Below, in pieces: positions 23,756 to 32,347 of a DNA stretch of 64,000 bases. Below the pieces are notes generated by a model, which had not been told where the DNA came from, ran no database searches, and worked only from the letters and a program-made list of their open reading frames with translations. This stretch comes from Pseudomonas mandelii (GTDB lineage: Bacteria; Pseudomonadota; Gammaproteobacteria; Pseudomonadales; Pseudomonadaceae). The stretch lies in NCBI RefSeq assembly GCF_024138395.1, contig NZ_JAMYDU010000016.1, forward strand, positions 61,568 through 125,567, written 5' to 3'. The position numbers and the translations under genes are program-made. Numbering within the stretch: the stretch's first letter is position 1; every line of letters starts with the position of its first letter.

Positions 23756-25036
23756 TCAGTGCGATAAGGGAGAGAGCGCCGATTCGCGACGCAGTTTATC
23801 GCCGGCGGGGTTGACCGCCTCGCGCAGGAAACCGAAGCCGGTGCGTCGGTCGAAGCGAAACAGCGTATTGGTCACATACACGTCATCACGAATACCGACG
23901 ACTTCCACCACTTCGCTGACGCAGCGGCGGCCATCGGGCAGGCGCGTCAGTTGGATCACCACGTCCAGCGCCGCGCAGATCATTTGCCGCAGGGTGCGTT
24001 CGGCGATGGAGCGCCCGGTCAGGCCTACCAGCGTCTCCAGGCGCAACAGCGCATCCTGGGCATTGTTGGCGTGCACGGTACTCATGGAACCGTCGTGCCC
24101 GGTGTTCATCGCGGTGAGCACGTCGACCACTTCGACGCCGCGAATCTCGCCGAGGATGATCCGGTCCGGGCGCATCCGCAGCGCGTTGCGAATCAGATCG
24201 CTGGCCTTCACTTCGCCGTGGCCTTCGGCATTCGGCGGTCGGGTTTCCAGGCGCACCACGTGAGGATGACCGAGTTGCAATTCGGCGACGTCTTCGATGG
24301 TGACCAGACGTTCGTGAGGGGCGATCAACTGGCTGAGAATGTTCAGCAGCGTGGTCTTGCCGGTGCCGGTACCGCCGCTGACAAGGATGTTGCAGCGCTT
24401 GCCCACAGCCTCCTGAATAAATTCGAAGATCGCCTGATCGATAGTCTGCATCGCCATCAGGTCGGAGCTTTTGAGCATGTCCTTGCGGAATTTTCGAATC
24501 GACAGGCACGGGCCATCGAGGGCAATGGGCGGGATGATCGCGTTGACCCGGCTGCCGTCGGGCAGGCGCGCATCGACCATCGGTGAAGACTCGTCGAGCC
24601 GTCGGCCCAGAGGCGCGAGAATTCGTTGCATCACCCGCTCGACATGATGGTCGTCGATGAAGCGCAGGTCACTCAGGTGCAGAACGCCCTCGCGCTCGAC
24701 GAACACCCGGTGCGGGCCGTTGACCAGGATCTCGGTCACCGCCGAGTCGCGTAGCAGCACCTCCAGCGGGCCGAAGCCGGTGAGCTCGTCGACGATCTCC
24801 TCAGCCAGTCGCTCCATCTCATAACGGGAAATCGCCAAGTGCAGACGGGCGATGTACTCGCCGACTTTGTCGATGACGAACTGCGACAGCATTTGCCGCG
24901 AACCTTCCAGCAGGTTTTTCCCGGACTCTTCGATGGCGTCGATGATGTAGCGGTGCAGCACCAGTTTCAGGCCTTCGTGGTCGGTATTACCGGCTGGCCC
25001 GTGGGAGGGCGCGCCGAAGAGTTTTTCCCCGCTCAT
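23756..25036 (-). CDS. tadA: TadA/CpaF secretion ATPase
   Basis: 426 residues. Type II/IV secretion ATPase: N-terminal domain with GFGPLEVLLRDSAVTEILVN, Walker A GGTGTGKTT (about 225), Asp box VTIEDVAELQL, Walker B-like RPDRIILGEIRG and the His box MNTGHDGSMSTVHAN. It powers Flp pilus assembly and retraction. The start overlaps the tadZ stop (ATGA). Confidence 0.93.
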   Translation of the reverse strand: MSGEKLFGAPSHGPAGNTDHEGLKLVLHRYIIDAIEESGKNLLEGSRQMLSQFVIDKVGEYIARLHLAISRYEMERLAEEIVDELTGFGPLEVLLRDSAVTEILVNGPHRVFVEREGVLHLSDLRFIDDHHVERVMQRILAPLGRRLDESSPMVDARLPDGSRVNAIIPPIALDGPCLSIRKFRKDMLKSSDLMAMQTIDQAIFEFIQEAVGKRCNILVSGGTGTGKTTLLNILSQLIAPHERLVTIEDVAELQLGHPHVVRLETRPPNAEGHGEVKASDLIRNALRMRPDRIILGEIRGVEVVDVLTAMNTGHDGSMSTVHANNAQDALLRLETLVGLTGRSIAERTLRQMICAALDVVIQLTRLPDGRRCVSEVVEVVGIRDDVYVTNTLFRFDRRTGFGFLREAVNPAGDKLRRESALSPLSH

Positions 25037-26238
25037 GGCGCGCCCCTCAATCGGTCGAACCAGCCGGTCTTGGGTTTGTCCGGGTCTTCGGAGCGTTTGG
25101 CCAGTCGTTCGCCGAGGGCGCGCAGGCTTTGGGTCAGGTTTTCACGCGGGGCCAATTCGAACAGGCTCACTCCCTGATTCTTGGCGTTGAGCCGCACTTC
25201 CGGGCTGTAGGCAAAGACCGCGATAACCTCCATGCCGAAGCTTTTGCCCAAGGTGTCGGAGTCTGGCGCGACGCTGCGCAGATAGCGGTCCACCAGCAAC
25301 CTGGCGTGATCGAGCTTGAGGCCTTTTTCGCGCCAGCGGCTGAGCACCTCAAGGTTGCGTCGACAGTCGAGCACATTCTGATCGGTGTACCACAGCAACT
25401 TGTCGCAATGGCTGACGAAGGTGCGCAAGGCTTCGCTGTCCGACTGGCCGGTGAGGTTCACCACGATGTGCTGGAAATGTTGACGCAAGGCACTGAGCAG
25501 CATGTACAGCTCGGCGGCACTGGTCTGTTCCAGCGGTTCGTCGTTGCTGGCGTAGGCGAGAATCCGCAGCCCGGCATCACAGGTGGTGAAGGCACTGTCG
25601 ATCAGGGTCGCGTCGAGGCGCCTCAGATGTCGCAACGCATCGCCAAAATGAAATGAGCTCTCCAGCCCCAGCAACGCAAGGCTGTCGCCACGCGGCAGGC
25701 CCAGATCCAGCAACAGTGTCTGCTGGCCGCTCTTTTGCACCACGTTCGCCAAGTGGTTGGCGAGCAACGCTCCGTCGGCATTGCTCTGCGCTCCGTAAAG
25801 CACGGTCAGGCCACCCTGTTGACTCTGTTGCGTGTTCGGCGACACGGTCGGCAGGCGTTTGCTCAGGCGTCGCACCAGGCCGGCCACTTCACTGGAACGC
25901 GAGCCGTAAGAGACGAAATCCCGCGCGCCGGCACGCATGGCATTGAGCACGAGTTGGTTATCCATGCCGTCGCCCAAGGCAACGATCGCCAGCATCGGTT
26001 TGGCTTCCAGGGCACCCTCGATCAACGCGCTCTGGGCTACCACATGTTCACGGTCCAGACCCACGAACACCAGGCTGGCGCAGGTCACGTCTACCAGGGT
26101 CAAGAGTTCATCGAGGTTGCCGCCGCCGGCGCTGATCACTCGGCCCAAAGGGGCAAGCGCACCTTGCAGCCACTCGAAGTCGGTGCTGTTGCGCGTGATC
26201 GCGAGGAACGTCTGACTCAGGTTCTGGGGTTGGCTCAT
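25033..26238 (-). CDS. tadZ: TadZ/CpaE pilus localisation protein
   Basis: 401 residues from the ATG (MSQPQNLSQTF) that overlaps the stop of the preceding 22-codon ORF; an ATG at 26256 would add six residues. The N-terminal part is an atypical receiver (LVFVGLDREHV; MRAGARDFVSYGSRSSEV) lacking clear phospho-acceptor chemistry, followed by a ParA/MinD-like domain (TVLYGAQSNADGALLANHLA; LLLDLGLPRGDS) whose Walker A is degenerate, as in other TadZ proteins. It marks the pole where the Tad machine assembles. Confidence 0.85.
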   Translation of the reverse strand: MSQPQNLSQTFLAITRNSTDFEWLQGALAPLGRVISAGGGNLDELLTLVDVTCASLVFVGLDREHVVAQSALIEGALEAKPMLAIVALGDGMDNQLVLNAMRAGARDFVSYGSRSSEVAGLVRRLSKRLPTVSPNTQQSQQGGLTVLYGAQSNADGALLANHLANVVQKSGQQTLLLDLGLPRGDSLALLGLESSFHFGDALRHLRRLDATLIDSAFTTCDAGLRILAYASNDEPLEQTSAAELYMLLSALRQHFQHIVVNLTGQSDSEALRTFVSHCDKLLWYTDQNVLDCRRNLEVLSRWREKGLKLDHARLLVDRYLRSVAPDSDTLGKSFGMEVIAVFAYSPEVRLNAKNQGVSLFELAPRENLTQSLRALGERLAKRSEDPDKPKTGWFDRLRGAP

Positions 26239-26303
26239 TGCAATAACCCGCTGCATTTATCGAAGCCGTTGTCGAGCAAGTACTGCGTGAAACGTCTGCG
26301 CAT
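26235..26303 (-). pseudogene. 22-codon ORF where the secretin gene rcpA is expected (possible remnant)
   Basis: The ORF reads MRRRFTQYLLDNGFDKCSGL and two more residues. AGGA lies 9 bases before its ATG, it starts 21 bases after the rcpC stop, and its TGA overlaps the tadZ ATG as ATGA. In Pseudomonas tad operons rcpA sits exactly here. The intact start and stop signals with almost no body suggest an internal deletion that joined the two ends of rcpA, but I could not compare it with an intact RcpA, so a true micro-ORF is also possible. Confidence 0.35.
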
Positions 26304-26324
26304 GGAAAAGCGTCCTCGCTCGAT

Positions 26325-27254
26325 TCAGGGCGTTTGTTGGGTGACTTCATTGCCGCGGATGACTTCCACGCTCGTCTTGCGCGGTGCTGCGCCGCCGGTG
26401 GCGGGTTTGGGTGTGCCGGCCAGGGCCAGTTGACTGAACTGCACCAGTTCGCGATTGGCACTGGCCAGGCTCGCCTTTGATTCGCGGTTGCCGGCCCAGT
26501 ATTGGTTCAGGCGTTTTTCCTCGGCGCTGCGCACGGCCAGGCGCAGAACCCCGACCTGAGCGGCGAGCATCAGGCGACTCAAGAGGGGTTCGGGGACGGC
26601 CAGCAAAACGGTGCGGGCGCTGGCGCGCTGCTGTTCCTGTTTGAGTCTTTCTTCGGTGCTGCGCGCCGGGTTGGCAGGCTGGCCATCGTTCATCAGCCCC
26701 AACTGGTCGCCGACACCGAGCACCCGTAGCGCCGGGACCACTACCTGGGCCGATTGCTGGAGGTTGTTGGTGTCCATGCGCAGAAACAGCAGGACATCGA
26801 CATAGTCGCCGGGGCTCAGTTGACCGCCGACATTGACCACGTCGTCTGCCGCCACGGCCAAGGCGCGCTCATCGGGGCGGATCATTCGCGCCAGTGCACC
26901 GCCGGTTTCGAAACTTTCATCATTGAGCCAACTGCCGGCAGTCAGCATGCGCCAAGGCATACGGCCAACGACCTGATCGAGACGGGACAGGCTGCCGGCC
27001 GGTGCCGTCCGGAGTTTTTCCACGGTCACGTCGGCGGCGGTGATTGGCTCGAACGGCGCGATGTCACGCAGCAGCACAACCACGGGCTGGCGAGTCGGGT
27101 CGTCCGCCGGCGCCAATATCGGGGCCGATGACGTGCCGGGTTGCGCGACGGATTCGGGTGCCGGTTGGCGACTCAGCGCCAGCCCCCAATAACCGGCAAT
27201 GATGGCGCCTACCAGAAACAGCCCGGCCAGGCCCATGGTGACGCGACTGTTCAT
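26325..27254 (-). CDS. rcpC: RcpC/CpaB pilus assembly protein
   Basis: 309 residues from MNSRVTMGLAGLFLVGAIIA, preceded by GGGAGA; an upstream ATG at 27317 would add 21 residues of unlike sequence. One membrane helix near the start, then a SAF domain (VVLLRDIAPFEPITAADVTVE) and the RcpC/CpaB region (DERALAVAADDVVNVGGQL; GDYVDVLLF; SARTVLLAVPEPLLSRLMLA) ending with VEVIRG. RcpC works with the RcpA secretin at the outer membrane, which makes the absence of rcpA in this locus striking. Confidence 0.87.
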   Translation of the reverse strand: MNSRVTMGLAGLFLVGAIIAGYWGLALSRQPAPESVAQPGTSSAPILAPADDPTRQPVVVLLRDIAPFEPITAADVTVEKLRTAPAGSLSRLDQVVGRMPWRMLTAGSWLNDESFETGGALARMIRPDERALAVAADDVVNVGGQLSPGDYVDVLLFLRMDTNNLQQSAQVVVPALRVLGVGDQLGLMNDGQPANPARSTEERLKQEQQRASARTVLLAVPEPLLSRLMLAAQVGVLRLAVRSAEEKRLNQYWAGNRESKASLASANRELVQFSQLALAGTPKPATGGAAPRKTSVEVIRGNEVTQQTP

Positions 27255-27579
27255 GACGGCTCTCCCTTTCCTGCTGCGTAATGCCCCCAAGAGTTTATAA
27301 ATGAGATGACTTCGCAATCAGGCAGCTATGAACATGGAACTATTTCGCTATTTGACGGTAGCGCAGGTAGAGCAAAAAGCCATTACAGGTCAGTAAATAT
27401 CTGACAAAAGTAACGGGCTGCAGCCAAAAGGGCTGCTTTATTACGTCGATGAACCGGTTATTACTTAAGTATTAATGCGTTCTTACAGTTGTTGGTCCGG
27501 GGTTTGCCGACAATGCTGATGCTGGCAGAGGGGAATCATGTTGCGGCCGTGCAACATTCGCTGCCTTAGGAGACACGTC
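27255..27579. promoter_or_regulatory. Divergent rcpC / flp promoter region
   Basis: This gap is noticeably AT-richer than its surroundings (for instance 27440-27485) and separates the reverse rcpC-tadC operon from flp. It should hold both promoters and is the likely place for PprB control. TTAGGAGA at 27566-27573 is the flp ribosome binding site. I could not pick a convincing -35/-10 pair. Confidence 0.5.
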
Positions 27580-27792
27580 ATGTCCTTTACTAGAGTTATT
27601 CAGAAGATCAAAACCGAAGTCATTTTGTTCAAATATCTAGCTAAAGATACGGAAGGTGCATCGGGTATCGAATACGCGATTATTGCGGGTATGGCAGCGG
27701 TTTCGTTGGTGGTGTTCATGGAACCTATCTCGACTGCGGTAACCGATATTTTTACCGTGCTCAAGGATTCGCTAGTACCTGCTACTCCTTGA
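27580..27792 (+). CDS. flp: Flp type IVb major pilin
   Basis: 70 residues from MSFTRVIQKIKTEV, with TTAGGAGA upstream; an ATG at 27538 in frame is less likely. The Flp processing motif is present: EG^ASGIEYAIIAGMAAVSLVV, with Glu and Tyr at +5 and +6 after the Gly cleavage site, followed by the hydrophobic helix. FppA would remove the leader. The single gene is transcribed away from rcpC, whereas in P. aeruginosa flp heads the same operon. Confidence 0.92.
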   Translation: MSFTRVIQKIKTEVILFKYLAKDTEGASGIEYAIIAGMAAVSLVVFMEPISTAVTDIFTVLKDSLVPATP

Positions 27793-27861
27793 TGCAGACC
27801 GCTTGCTAACCTGCCAGGGTGGTTCTAACGTCAATGCTTAGTCCATTGCAGGTGATTACTC

Positions 27862-28272
27862 ATGAACGCTCCAGCGCTCCCACGCCAACAGCTTCTTCTG
27901 GTCGACGATGAGGAAGATGCGTTGCTGGAACTGGCGGAGTTGCTGGAGGGCGAGGGCTTTACTTGTTTTACGGCAACGTCGGTCAAACTCGCCCTTCATC
28001 ATTTGACTTGTCATCCTGATATTGCGTTGGTGATTACTGATTTGCGGATGCCGGAGGAGAGTGGCATGTCGTTGATCAAGCGGTTGCGTGAGCATACGGC
28101 TCGTCAGCATTTGCCGGTGATCGTGACGTCGGGGCATGCGGATATGGATGATGTGAGCGATATGCTGCGATTGCAGGTGCTGGATTTGTTTCGCAAGCCG
28201 ATTTATCACGTGCGGTTGTTGGAGACGTTGAATAATTTGTTTCCGCAGCCTCGGGGGGTGGTTAATTCCTGA
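27862..28272 (+). CDS. Stand-alone receiver protein downstream of flp
   Basis: 136 residues, one receiver domain only: LLLVDDEEDALLEL (acidic pair), phospho-acceptor Asp in LVITDLRMPEESG (near 58), Thr/Ser in VIVTSGHA and Lys in LFRKPI. There is no output domain. It resembles the PprB receiver in its second half. It follows flp by 69 bases on the same strand. It may tune the PprA/PprB phosphorelay or act on a pilus protein; I know of no equivalent gene beside flp in P. aeruginosa PAO1. Confidence 0.85.
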   Translation: MNAPALPRQQLLLVDDEEDALLELAELLEGEGFTCFTATSVKLALHHLTCHPDIALVITDLRMPEESGMSLIKRLREHTARQHLPVIVTSGHADMDDVSDMLRLQVLDLFRKPIYHVRLLETLNNLFPQPRGVVNS

Positions 28273-28321
28273 TCTAAAGCCAGACAGCCGACCAACCTTT
28301 CCCAGGTGTACGCCGCCCCAC

Positions 28322-28413
28322 TGTAGGAGCGAGGCTTGCCCGCGAAGGCGGCGTGTCAGGCAACATCAATGTTGAATGTTAGACAGCTTTCGCGGGCAAG
28401 CCTCGCTCCTACA
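28322..28413. repeat. REP pair
   Basis: Arms 28322-28346 and 28389-28413 in inverted orientation. The spacer CAGCCGACCAACC...GTACGCCGCCCCAC upstream (28286-28320) matches the unit spacer of the tandem array at 20903-21090. Confidence 0.9.
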
Positions 28414-28438
28414 GTGGAGCCGCGTATGTACCGGATAA

Positions 28439-29293
28439 TCAGGCAACCGGCCGCCACTGCCCCACCATATGCTCAATCTCCCCCGCGCCCATCAACTGAA
28501 AATCCCCACTGGACCCCGCCGCGCTGGACATCAGCGTCACTTCACTGGGAAGGCGCACCGGTTTCCTGAACTGCACCGCAATCTCGACGTTTGCCGTCGG
28601 CAAATGATCGGTCAGGGCTGCCAGCGTACGGGCCTTGTTCCACAGCCCATGGGCGATGGCGCTAGGGAAACCGAAGAGTTTCGCGCTGATTGCACTCAGG
28701 TGGATCGGGTTGTAGTCCCCGGACACCTTGGCGTATCGGCGACCAATGTCCGCCGGCGCTTTCCAGCGGGCGACTTCGGTCAGCGACGGCGTCGATGCAA
28801 AAGCTTCCTCGACCGGCTCGCCTTCCAGTTTGACGCCGCGACAGAGCATCTGGCTTTCCGCCTCCCACAGAGGCCCCAACTGATCGTCGAGTGTCGTCAC
28901 CAAATCGAATGTCGCCCCCTTGGCATGAGGTTTCAGGTTCTGCACTTTCACACTGACCCGCACCCGGTGCACGCCGCCCATGGGGCGCAAGATGCGGATG
29001 CGATTGCTCAAGTGAATCAGCCCCAGCAGCGGGAACGGAAACGCTTTGGCAGTGAGCAACTGCATCTGCAAGGCAAACGCCAGGATGTGTGGATATGTCG
29101 GTGGTAGCAGCCCGTTGTCGGCGAAGCCACAGACCTTGCGATAAGCCTCCAGGCGTTTCGGATCGACATTGACCCAGCAGTGATAACCAAGGTCAGGCAG
29201 TGTGGTGCCGGTGATTTTGCGTCGCGTTGCCGCCTTCACATACAGCGTTTGCAGGCCCGGTTCGCTATTGAGTGTGTGCCAGTCGGTGGTCAT
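28439..29293 (-). CDS. MaoC-like acyl dehydratase
   Basis: 284 residues. Double hot-dog protein; the C-terminal half carries the MaoC hydratase motif (YAKVSGDYNPIHLSAISAKL then FGFPSAIAHGLW) with the catalytic Asp and His. It probably hydrates a trans-2-enoyl-CoA or ACP to the (R)-3-hydroxy product. It follows the FabG-like gene by two bases, giving a reductase/dehydratase pair, with a thiolase gene on the other side of the divergent promoter region. Confidence 0.85.
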   Translation of the reverse strand: MTTDWHTLNSEPGLQTLYVKAATRRKITGTTLPDLGYHCWVNVDPKRLEAYRKVCGFADNGLLPPTYPHILAFALQMQLLTAKAFPFPLLGLIHLSNRIRILRPMGGVHRVRVSVKVQNLKPHAKGATFDLVTTLDDQLGPLWEAESQMLCRGVKLEGEPVEEAFASTPSLTEVARWKAPADIGRRYAKVSGDYNPIHLSAISAKLFGFPSAIAHGLWNKARTLAALTDHLPTANVEIAVQFRKPVRLPSEVTLMSSAAGSSGDFQLMGAGEIEHMVGQWRPVA

Positions 29294-29295
29294 GG

Positions 29296-30648
29296 TCAGG
29301 CTCCCAAAACGCTTTGTCCGCAGATGCGCAACGCTTGCCCGGTAAACGCTCCGGTGCCCGGTTGTGCCAGCCAGGCCACGGCTTCGGCGACGTCTTGTGG
29401 CAGGCCGCCCTGACCCAGCGAACTCATGCGCCGGCCGGCTTCGCGCAGACCGAAAGGCAAGTGCGCGGTCATTTGGGTTTCGATGAACCCTGGCGCCACC
29501 GCATTGATGCTGATACCGCGCTCACTCAACAGCGGTGCCCAGGCTTGGGCCAGGCCGATCAATCCGGCCTTGCTCGCGGCGTAATTGGTTTGCCCGCGAT
29601 TGCCGGCGATGCCGCTGATGGATGCCAGCAAAATTACTCGGCCGTTGTCACGCAAGGTGCCGCTGTCGAGCAAAGCCTTGGTCAGCACTTGCGGTGCGTT
29701 GAGGTTGACTGCCAGCACCGCGTCCCAGAATTCCGGGGTCATGTTGGCGAGGGTTTTGTCCCGGGTGATACCTGCGTTGTGGACCACGATGTCGATGCCA
29801 TCGGGCAAATGTTCGATCAGTTGTGCGGCGGCGTCTTCGGCGCAGATGTCCAGCGTGATGCCGCGTCCGCCGAGGCGTGCGGCCAAGGCCTCGAGATCGT
29901 TCTTGGCCGGTGGCACGTCGAGCAGGATCACCTCGGCGCCGTCGCGAGCGAGGGTTTCAGCGATCGAGGCGCCGATGCCGCGCGCCGCGCCCGTCACCAA
30001 TGCCTTGCGCCCTGACAACGGGCGACTCCAGTCCATCACCTGCGCCTCACACGCCTTCAAGCGAATGACTTGTCCGGAAATGAACGCGCTTTTGGGCGAG
30101 AGGAAAAACCGCAATGGGCCTTCCAGTTGATCTTCGGCACCTTCGCCGACATAGATCAGCTGCAAAGTGCCGCCGCTGCGCAGTTCCTTGGCCAGCGAAC
30201 GGCTGAAACCTTCCAGGGCGCGTTGGGTGCTGGCGGCGAACGGGTCGCTCAAGGTTTCCGGCGCCCGACCAAGAATCACCAGGTGCGCATGGTGATCGAG
30301 GTTTTTCATCAGCGGCTGGAAGAACTCGCGCAGCTGTTTGAGCTGATCGACCTGCACCAGATCACTGGCGTCGTACACCACGGCTTTGAGTTTCTGACCA
30401 TGGCCGGGAATCCACGCGGTGGCCAGGGTCGGGTCGGCGCCGTAGCTGTAAATCGTGTCGGTCAGGCGGTTGGCGAGAGCGCTGACTTTTTCCGTCAGCG
30501 GGCCACCGCCAATCAACAGCGCCCCCTCGATTGGCCGCAATCGGCCTGCTTGCCAGCGTTCCAGTCGTACCGGCGTCGGCAGACCCAAGGCACCGACCAC
30601 ACGATGGCCGATGGACGAATTGGCGAAGTCGATATAGCGGTCAGACAT
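29296..30648 (-). CDS. Large 3-oxoacyl-ACP/CoA reductase (FabG4-type SDR)
   Basis: 450 residues, about 200 longer than ordinary FabG. The N-terminal half is a degenerate Rossmann region; the C-terminal half is an intact SDR: TGAARGIG (cofactor loop, about 220), HNAGITRDKT, SISGIAGNRGQTNYAASKAG (catalytic Ser-Tyr-Lys) and APGFIETQM. High-molecular-weight FabG proteins of this type reduce 3-oxoacyl-CoA or -ACP. It is in an operon with the MaoC gene and divergent from the thiolase. Confidence 0.87.
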   Translation of the reverse strand: MSDRYIDFANSSIGHRVVGALGLPTPVRLERWQAGRLRPIEGALLIGGGPLTEKVSALANRLTDTIYSYGADPTLATAWIPGHGQKLKAVVYDASDLVQVDQLKQLREFFQPLMKNLDHHAHLVILGRAPETLSDPFAASTQRALEGFSRSLAKELRSGGTLQLIYVGEGAEDQLEGPLRFFLSPKSAFISGQVIRLKACEAQVMDWSRPLSGRKALVTGAARGIGASIAETLARDGAEVILLDVPPAKNDLEALAARLGGRGITLDICAEDAAAQLIEHLPDGIDIVVHNAGITRDKTLANMTPEFWDAVLAVNLNAPQVLTKALLDSGTLRDNGRVILLASISGIAGNRGQTNYAASKAGLIGLAQAWAPLLSERGISINAVAPGFIETQMTAHLPFGLREAGRRMSSLGQGGLPQDVAEAVAWLAQPGTGAFTGQALRICGQSVLGA

Positions 30649-30780
30649 GGATCACGCTCCAGCAGCTGGGGTTAAAAGTGTGGACCAGGAATTGCAATTA
30701 GTCGTTCGATCCACGAGATACGGCCTACGCTTGATCATTGCAGGTTAGTTTGTAATGGGACTTTCAGGGAGCGCAGAACC

Positions 30781-30870
30781 TGTGGGAGCGGGCTTGCCCG
30801 CGATAGCGGTGTGTCAGTCAGCAGAGATGTTGAATGGGCCGGCTCCTTCGCGGGCAAGCCCGCTCCCACA
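30781..30870. repeat. REP pair (TGTGGGAGCGGGCTTGCCCGCGA)
   Basis: Inverted arms 30781-30803 and 30848-30870 in the divergent region between the FabG-like and thiolase genes, close upstream of the thiolase ribosome binding site. Confidence 0.9.
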
Positions 30871-30913
30871 GGATATGTGTTCACAATTGAATATCAGGAA
30901 GGAGAGCTTTTTC

Positions 30914-32191
30914 ATGACTCAGCTGCGCCGCGTCGCGATTATCGGTGGTAACCGTATCCCCTTTGCGCGGTCCAACGGGCCGTACGCCACTGCCAGTAAC
31001 CAGTCGATGTTCACCGCAGCGCTGGAAGGCCTGATCGAGCGCTATAACCTGCACGGTGTGCGCATGGGCGAAGTGGCGGCCGGTGCGTTGCTCAAGTATT
31101 TGCGCGATTACGGCCTGACCCGCGAATGCGTGCTGGGCTCGCGGTTGTCGCCGATGACGCCGGCCTACGACATCCAGCAAGCCTGCGGCACGGGGCTGGA
31201 GGCGACGTTGTTGGTGGCGAACAAAATCGCCCTGGGTCAGATCGAATGTGGCATTGCCGGTGGCGTCGATACAGCCTCGGATGTGCCGATCGGAGTCAAC
31301 GAAAGCCTGCGCAAGATCCTCTTGCAAGCCAACCGCGCCCGAAGCACCGCCGATAAACTGAAAACCTTCCTGCAACTGCGTCCCCGCCACTTGATGCCCG
31401 ACTTTCCAAGCATCGGCGAGCCGCGCACCGGTCGGTCTATGGGCGAACACTGTGAAATGATGGCCCAGACCTGGAGCATCCCGCGTGACGAGCAGGATCA
31501 GCTGACCCAGGAAAGCCATCAGAAACTGGCCGCGTCCTACGCCGAAGGCTGGCACAACGATTTGATGACGCCGTTCCTCGGCCTGACCCGGGACAACAAC
31601 CTGCGCCCGGATCTGACCCTGGAAAAACTCGCCTCGCTGAAACCGGCCTTTGAGAAAAGCGCCAAGGGCACCCTGACCGCGGGCAACTCCACACCACTCA
31701 CCGATGGCGCGTCGGTGGTGCTGCTGGGGAGTGAGGAGTGGGCGAAAGAGCGCGGCTTGCCGATCCTCGCCTATTGGCGGGACGGCGAGGCGGCAGCGGT
31801 GGATTTCGTCAACGGTGCCGAAGGGCTGCTGATGGCACCGGCTTATGCCGTGCCGCGTTTACTGGCGCGCAATGGCCTGACCTTGCAGGACTTCGATTAC
31901 TACGAAATCCACGAAGCATTCGCCGCGCAAGTGCTCTGCACACTCAAGGCCTGGGAAGATCCGGAGTTCTGCAAAACCCGCCTCGGCCTCGACGCGCCGC
32001 TGGGCTCCATCGACCGCAATCGGCTCAACGTCAAGGGCAGTTCACTGGCCGCCGGGCATCCATTTGCCGCCACCGGTGCGCGTATCGTCGCCAACCTGGC
32101 GAAGCTGCTGAACGCGGCGGGCAAGGGCCGAGGGTTGATCTCGATCTGCGCCGCCGGGGGGCAGGGCGTGACGGCAATTATCGAGCGCTGA
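30914..32191 (+). CDS. Acetyl-CoA acetyltransferase (thiolase, FadI-like)
   Basis: 425 residues from MTQLRRVAIIGGNRIPFARS, with AGGAAGGAGAGC upstream; an in-frame ATG at 30755 would translate the REP element and is rejected. Thiolase residues are present: active Cys in QQACGTGLEA (near 92), EIHEAFAAQV, GHPFAATGAR and the second Cys in CAAGGQG. It cleaves or forms 3-oxoacyl-CoA. Together with the divergent FabG-like and MaoC genes it gives a nearly complete acyl-CoA cycle. Confidence 0.9.
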   Translation: MTQLRRVAIIGGNRIPFARSNGPYATASNQSMFTAALEGLIERYNLHGVRMGEVAAGALLKYLRDYGLTRECVLGSRLSPMTPAYDIQQACGTGLEATLLVANKIALGQIECGIAGGVDTASDVPIGVNESLRKILLQANRARSTADKLKTFLQLRPRHLMPDFPSIGEPRTGRSMGEHCEMMAQTWSIPRDEQDQLTQESHQKLAASYAEGWHNDLMTPFLGLTRDNNLRPDLTLEKLASLKPAFEKSAKGTLTAGNSTPLTDGASVVLLGSEEWAKERGLPILAYWRDGEAAAVDFVNGAEGLLMAPAYAVPRLLARNGLTLQDFDYYEIHEAFAAQVLCTLKAWEDPEFCKTRLGLDAPLGSIDRNRLNVKGSSLAAGHPFAATGARIVANLAKLLNAAGKGRGLISICAAGGQGVTAIIER

Positions 32192-32227
32192 TTATCGGGT
32201 TTACACCCGGTGAACTCTTCAAGCACT

Positions 32228-32337
32228 GATCGTTCCCACGCTCTGCGTGGGAATGCCTCATTGGACGCTCCGCGTCCGCTTCGGCAGGGACGCGGAGCGT
32301 CCCGTGCTGCATTCCCACGCGGAGCGTGGGAACGATC
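32228..32337. repeat. Nested palindromic element (GATCGTTCCCACGCTC family)
   Basis: A 110-base element whose ends GATCGTTCCCACGCTCTGCG and its reverse complement pair, with a second internal palindrome GGACGCTCCGCGTCC / GGACGCGGAGCGTCC. It is distinct from the TGTAGGAGCG REP family and lies between convergent genes, where it could act as a bidirectional terminator. Confidence 0.88.
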
Positions 32338-32347
32338 AAACCCAACT

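Noticed and set aside
27520..27560. Possible sigma-54 promoter (TGGCAGAGG ... TTGCGG) before flp
   Set aside because: GG and GC are 17 bases apart instead of 10, so it is not a sigma-54 promoter.
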